A DNA stretch of 64,000 nt from Nocardioides immobilis (GTDB lineage Bacteria; Actinomycetota; Actinomycetes; Propionibacteriales; Nocardioidaceae), in the NCBI RefSeq assembly GCF_003515065.1, contig NZ_QXGH01000012.1, positions 1 to 64,000 of the forward strand, in the 5' to 3' direction. The notes under the pieces were generated by a model. That model searched no databases. It saw only the letters and a list, made by a program, of their open reading frames with translations, and had not been told where the DNA came from. Shown piece by piece: positions 61,891 through 64,000 of the stretch. The first letter of the stretch is position 1. Every line of letters starts with the position of its first letter. The position numbers were made by a program, and so were the translations under genes.

Positions 61891-62826
61891 TTAACCGTCC
61901 TGGCCGTGCGCCGCGCACCAGGCGTCGCGTCGCTCCGAGTCGGGGATCTGGAACAGCTGCCGGATCATCAGTCCCTGGAGGGCGGCGTACGTCTCGATCT
62001 CGCGCTGGGCGAGGGTGCGCTGGAGGGGAGTGCGGGCCAGCGCGAGCAGCTCGGCGTGGCGCCAGACCATCTCCCGCCAGCCGCGCATGATCACGCCCGC
62101 GATGGTCTCCTCGACGGTGCCGGCGTTGACGTCGTCGAAGGTCGGGTCGAACCGGCGCGCCTCCTCCGCGAACACCGGCGCGTAGAGCGAGTCGAGCCGC
62201 TGGTTGTAGCGGTCGTGGTCGGCCTTGTGGCTGGTGCCGTCCGGTGCAGTGAGACCGACCTTGGCGATCACGTACGGGAAGTCGCGGTTGATGTGCGCGT
62301 TCATCGCGAGCATGAAGTTGCCGAGGCCGGACACCGCCTTGTCGTCCTCGGCCTGCAGCGCGATCCGCCAGGCGGCGGGGATGCCGGTACGCCGGCCGCT
62401 CTCCCAGCGGCTGGTGGTGTCGAAGTAGAGCTCCGCGAACACGGTGTCGACCCGGTTGAGCCACTTCTCGTCATCGAAGTAGCCCGACCGCACGGCGTCC
62501 CGGACGTTCTCGGTGACCCGGAGGTAGGCGAGCGAGAAGATCGCGCTGTGCGAGCAGGTCGCCACCAGGCCGTCCAGCCGCTGGTACATCCGGTCGATCA
62601 CCTCGTCGATGCACTCGTCGCCCCCGGACTTGCAGAGGTCGCCGGCGTAGTCCGCGCCCGGCACCGGCAGCGGCCGCAGCAACCCGATCAGCGAGTCGAG
62701 CGGCGGCAGCACCAGCCCTCGGATCGGGTCGGGGTCGGGCTCGTCGGCCTGGGCCGGCACGAGCGGCGTGGCGACGACCACCAGCGCGAGAAGGATCCCG
62801 AGGGCGGCGCGGGTCAAGGAGGTCAC
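61891..62826 (-). CDS. Exported DUF5995-like protein
   Basis: A 311-residue protein from GTG at 62826 with a signal peptide (LTRAALGILLALVVVATPLVPAQA). The mature part is helical and contains CSHSAIFSLAYLRVTENVRDA, AMNAHINRDFPYVIAKVGL and a C-terminal Trp-rich segment, as in DUF5995 proteins. Function unknown. It is divergent from metB; GTG at 62826 fits better than the TTG at 62838. Confidence 0.75.
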   Translation of the reverse strand: MTSLTRAALGILLALVVVATPLVPAQADEPDPDPIRGLVLPPLDSLIGLLRPLPVPGADYAGDLCKSGGDECIDEVIDRMYQRLDGLVATCSHSAIFSLAYLRVTENVRDAVRSGYFDDEKWLNRVDTVFAELYFDTTSRWESGRRTGIPAAWRIALQAEDDKAVSGLGNFMLAMNAHINRDFPYVIAKVGLTAPDGTSHKADHDRYNQRLDSLYAPVFAEEARRFDPTFDDVNAGTVEETIAGVIMRGWREMVWRHAELLALARTPLQRTLAQREIETYAALQGLMIRQLFQIPDSERRDAWCAAHGQDG

Positions 62827-62870
62827 ATCCAGGTCCAACGACCGCCACGGTGCGCCGCTACGCTCGCCGG

Positions 62871-64000
62871 GTGAGCCAAGAGCATCGCAGCAAGAGTGGC
62901 TTCGAGACCCGCGCCATCCATGCGGGCTACGAGCCGGACCCGACGACAGGGGCGGTCATCCCGCCCATCTACGCGACCTCCACCTACAAGCAGGACGGGG
63001 TGGGAGGCCTGCGCGGCGGCTACGAGTACAGCCGCAGCGCGAACCCCACCCGGACCGCTCTCGAGGGGGCGCTGGCAGCGGTCGAGGAGGGGGAGCGCGG
63101 CTTCGCGTTCGCCTCCGGCCTCGCCGCCGAGGACACGCTGCTGCGTGCCCTCTGCCGGCCCGGCGACCACGCGGTCATCCCTGACGACGCGTACGGCGGG
63201 ACCTTCCGGCTCTTCGACAAGGTCGCGGTGCCGTGGGGGCTGAACCACAGCCCGGCCCCGGTCGACGACGTCGACGCGGTGCGAGCGGCGATCCGCCCCG
63301 GCGAGACGAAGCTGGTCTGGGTCGAGACCCCGACCAACCCGCTCCTGACCATCGGTGACATCGAGGCGCTCGCCGGCGTCGCGCACGAGGCCGGCGCCCT
63401 GCTCGTCGTCGACAACACGTTCGCGTCGCCGTACCTCCAGCAGCCGCTCACCCTCGGTGCCGACGTCGTCGTGCACAGCACGACCAAGTACGTCGGCGGC
63501 CACTCCGACGTCGTGGGCGGCGCCCTCGTCGTCCGCGACCACGAGGTCGCCGAGAAGGTCGGGTTCCACCAGAACGCCATGGGTGCGGTGCCCGGCCCGT
63601 TCGACGCGTTCCTCACCCACCGCGGGCTGAAGACGCTGGCCGTCCGGATGGACCGGCACTGCGACAACGCCGAGCGCGTCGCCGACTTCCTCACCAGCCA
63701 CCCGGCCGTCGGCGAGGTGATCTACCCCGGGTTCGAGACCCACCCCGGCCACGAGGTCGCGCAGCGGCAGATGAAGCGGTTCGGCGGGATGGTGTCGTTC
63801 CGGTGCACCGGCGGCGAGGACGCCGCGCTGCGCGTGTGCGAGCGCACCGAGGTCTTCACGCTCGGTGAGTCGCTCGGCGGTGTCGAGTCGCTCATCGAGC
63901 ACCCCGGGCGGATGACCCACGCGAGCGTCGCCGGCACCGACCTCGAGGTCCCGGCCGACCTGGTGCGGCTCAGCGTCGGGATCGAGACGGTCGACGACCT
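62871..64000 (+). CDS. metB: Cystathionine gamma-synthase (cut by window end)
   Basis: PLP-dependent Cys/Met metabolism enzyme; 376 codons are visible, nearly the full length. The start (GFETRAIHAGYEPDPTTGAV) and PIYATSTYKQDG are typical of MetB. The PLP lysine lies in VVHSTTKYVGGHSDVVGG, with GSLGGVESL-type sequence near the end (ESLGGVESLIEHPG). Cystathionine gamma-lyase activity cannot be excluded. GTG at 62871 follows TACGCT by six bases. Confidence 0.9.
   Translation, partial: MSQEHRSKSGFETRAIHAGYEPDPTTGAVIPPIYATSTYKQDGVGGLRGGYEYSRSANPTRTALEGALAAVEEGERGFAFASGLAAEDTLLRALCRPGDHAVIPDDAYGGTFRLFDKVAVPWGLNHSPAPVDDVDAVRAAIRPGETKLVWVETPTNPLLTIGDIEALAGVAHEAGALLVVDNTFASPYLQQPLTLGADVVVHSTTKYVGGHSDVVGGALVVRDHEVAEKVGFHQNAMGAVPGPFDAFLTHRGLKTLAVRMDRHCDNAERVADFLTSHPAVGEVIYPGFETHPGHEVAQRQMKRFGGMVSFRCTGGEDAALRVCERTEVFTLGESLGGVESLIEHPGRMTHASVAGTDLEVPADLVRLSVGIETVDD

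Overview
This is high-GC actinobacterial DNA, most likely from the family Nocardioidaceae (Nocardioides-like). Supporting signs are the very G/C-rich third codon positions, the many GTG starts, the repeated promoter form TANNNT-N6/7-ATG/GTG expected of leaderless mRNAs, the mycothiol gene mshB, an NmtR/P1B-4 ATPase pair like the mycobacterial one, a mycothiol-type arsenate reductase and a KstR-like operator. The genus is an inference from style and was not tested. I saw no rRNA, tRNA or CRISPR.

Layout. 0-5.3 kb: end of an FAD oxidoreductase, then an oligopeptide-type ABC operon (two permeases, an embedded GntR regulator, two ATPases). 5.3-16.3 kb: metal homeostasis, with a CDF exporter, aspA, divergent ctpJ/nmtR (Ni/Co), copZ-exported protein-copA divergent from csoR, and a second set (ferredoxin-reductase-like flavoprotein, CDGSH protein, 49-aa ORF, divergent HMA chaperone) that carries the same CsoR-type boxes. 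16.3-25.3 kb: mixed genes (FetB-like permease, SBBP-repeat exported protein, EamA transporter, Ser/Thr kinase with lipoprotein, HNH protein, aquaporin-arsC pair). 25.4-36.2 kb: purine catabolism (xdh small and large subunits plus xdhC; guanine-deaminase-like enzyme, RpiR regulator, uricase, HIU hydrolase, OHCU decarboxylase, amidase), interrupted by a cupin/MerR pair. 36-56 kb: mostly ordinary chromosomal genes, including mshB, a VanW protein, a DUF35-thiolase pair behind a KstR-like box, an adenylate cyclase, a MoxR-VWA pair, an alcohol dehydrogenase/TetR pair and a UbiB kinase. 61.2-64 kb: msrA, a DUF5995 protein and the start of metB.

The most unusual stretch is 56.6-61.3 kb. The last 60 coding bases of msrA occur three times in direct orientation: in the intact gene (61211-61270) and as two orphan copies (59720-59779 and 56638-56697). 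The copies bracket two short modules with visibly less GC-rich codon use. This looks like stepwise insertion of small elements at the msrA 3' end, each restoring the gene and leaving the old end behind. No integrase is visible. The larger module encodes a Ser/Thr protein kinase whose C-terminal half resembles the OB-fold, zinc-finger and HhH domains of NAD+-dependent DNA ligase LigA, without the adenylation or BRCT domains, followed by a membrane/coiled-coil protein. The smaller module encodes a protein with two DUF2510-like motifs. I do not know of a described system with this architecture; it is my candidate for a new, possibly defence-related, system.
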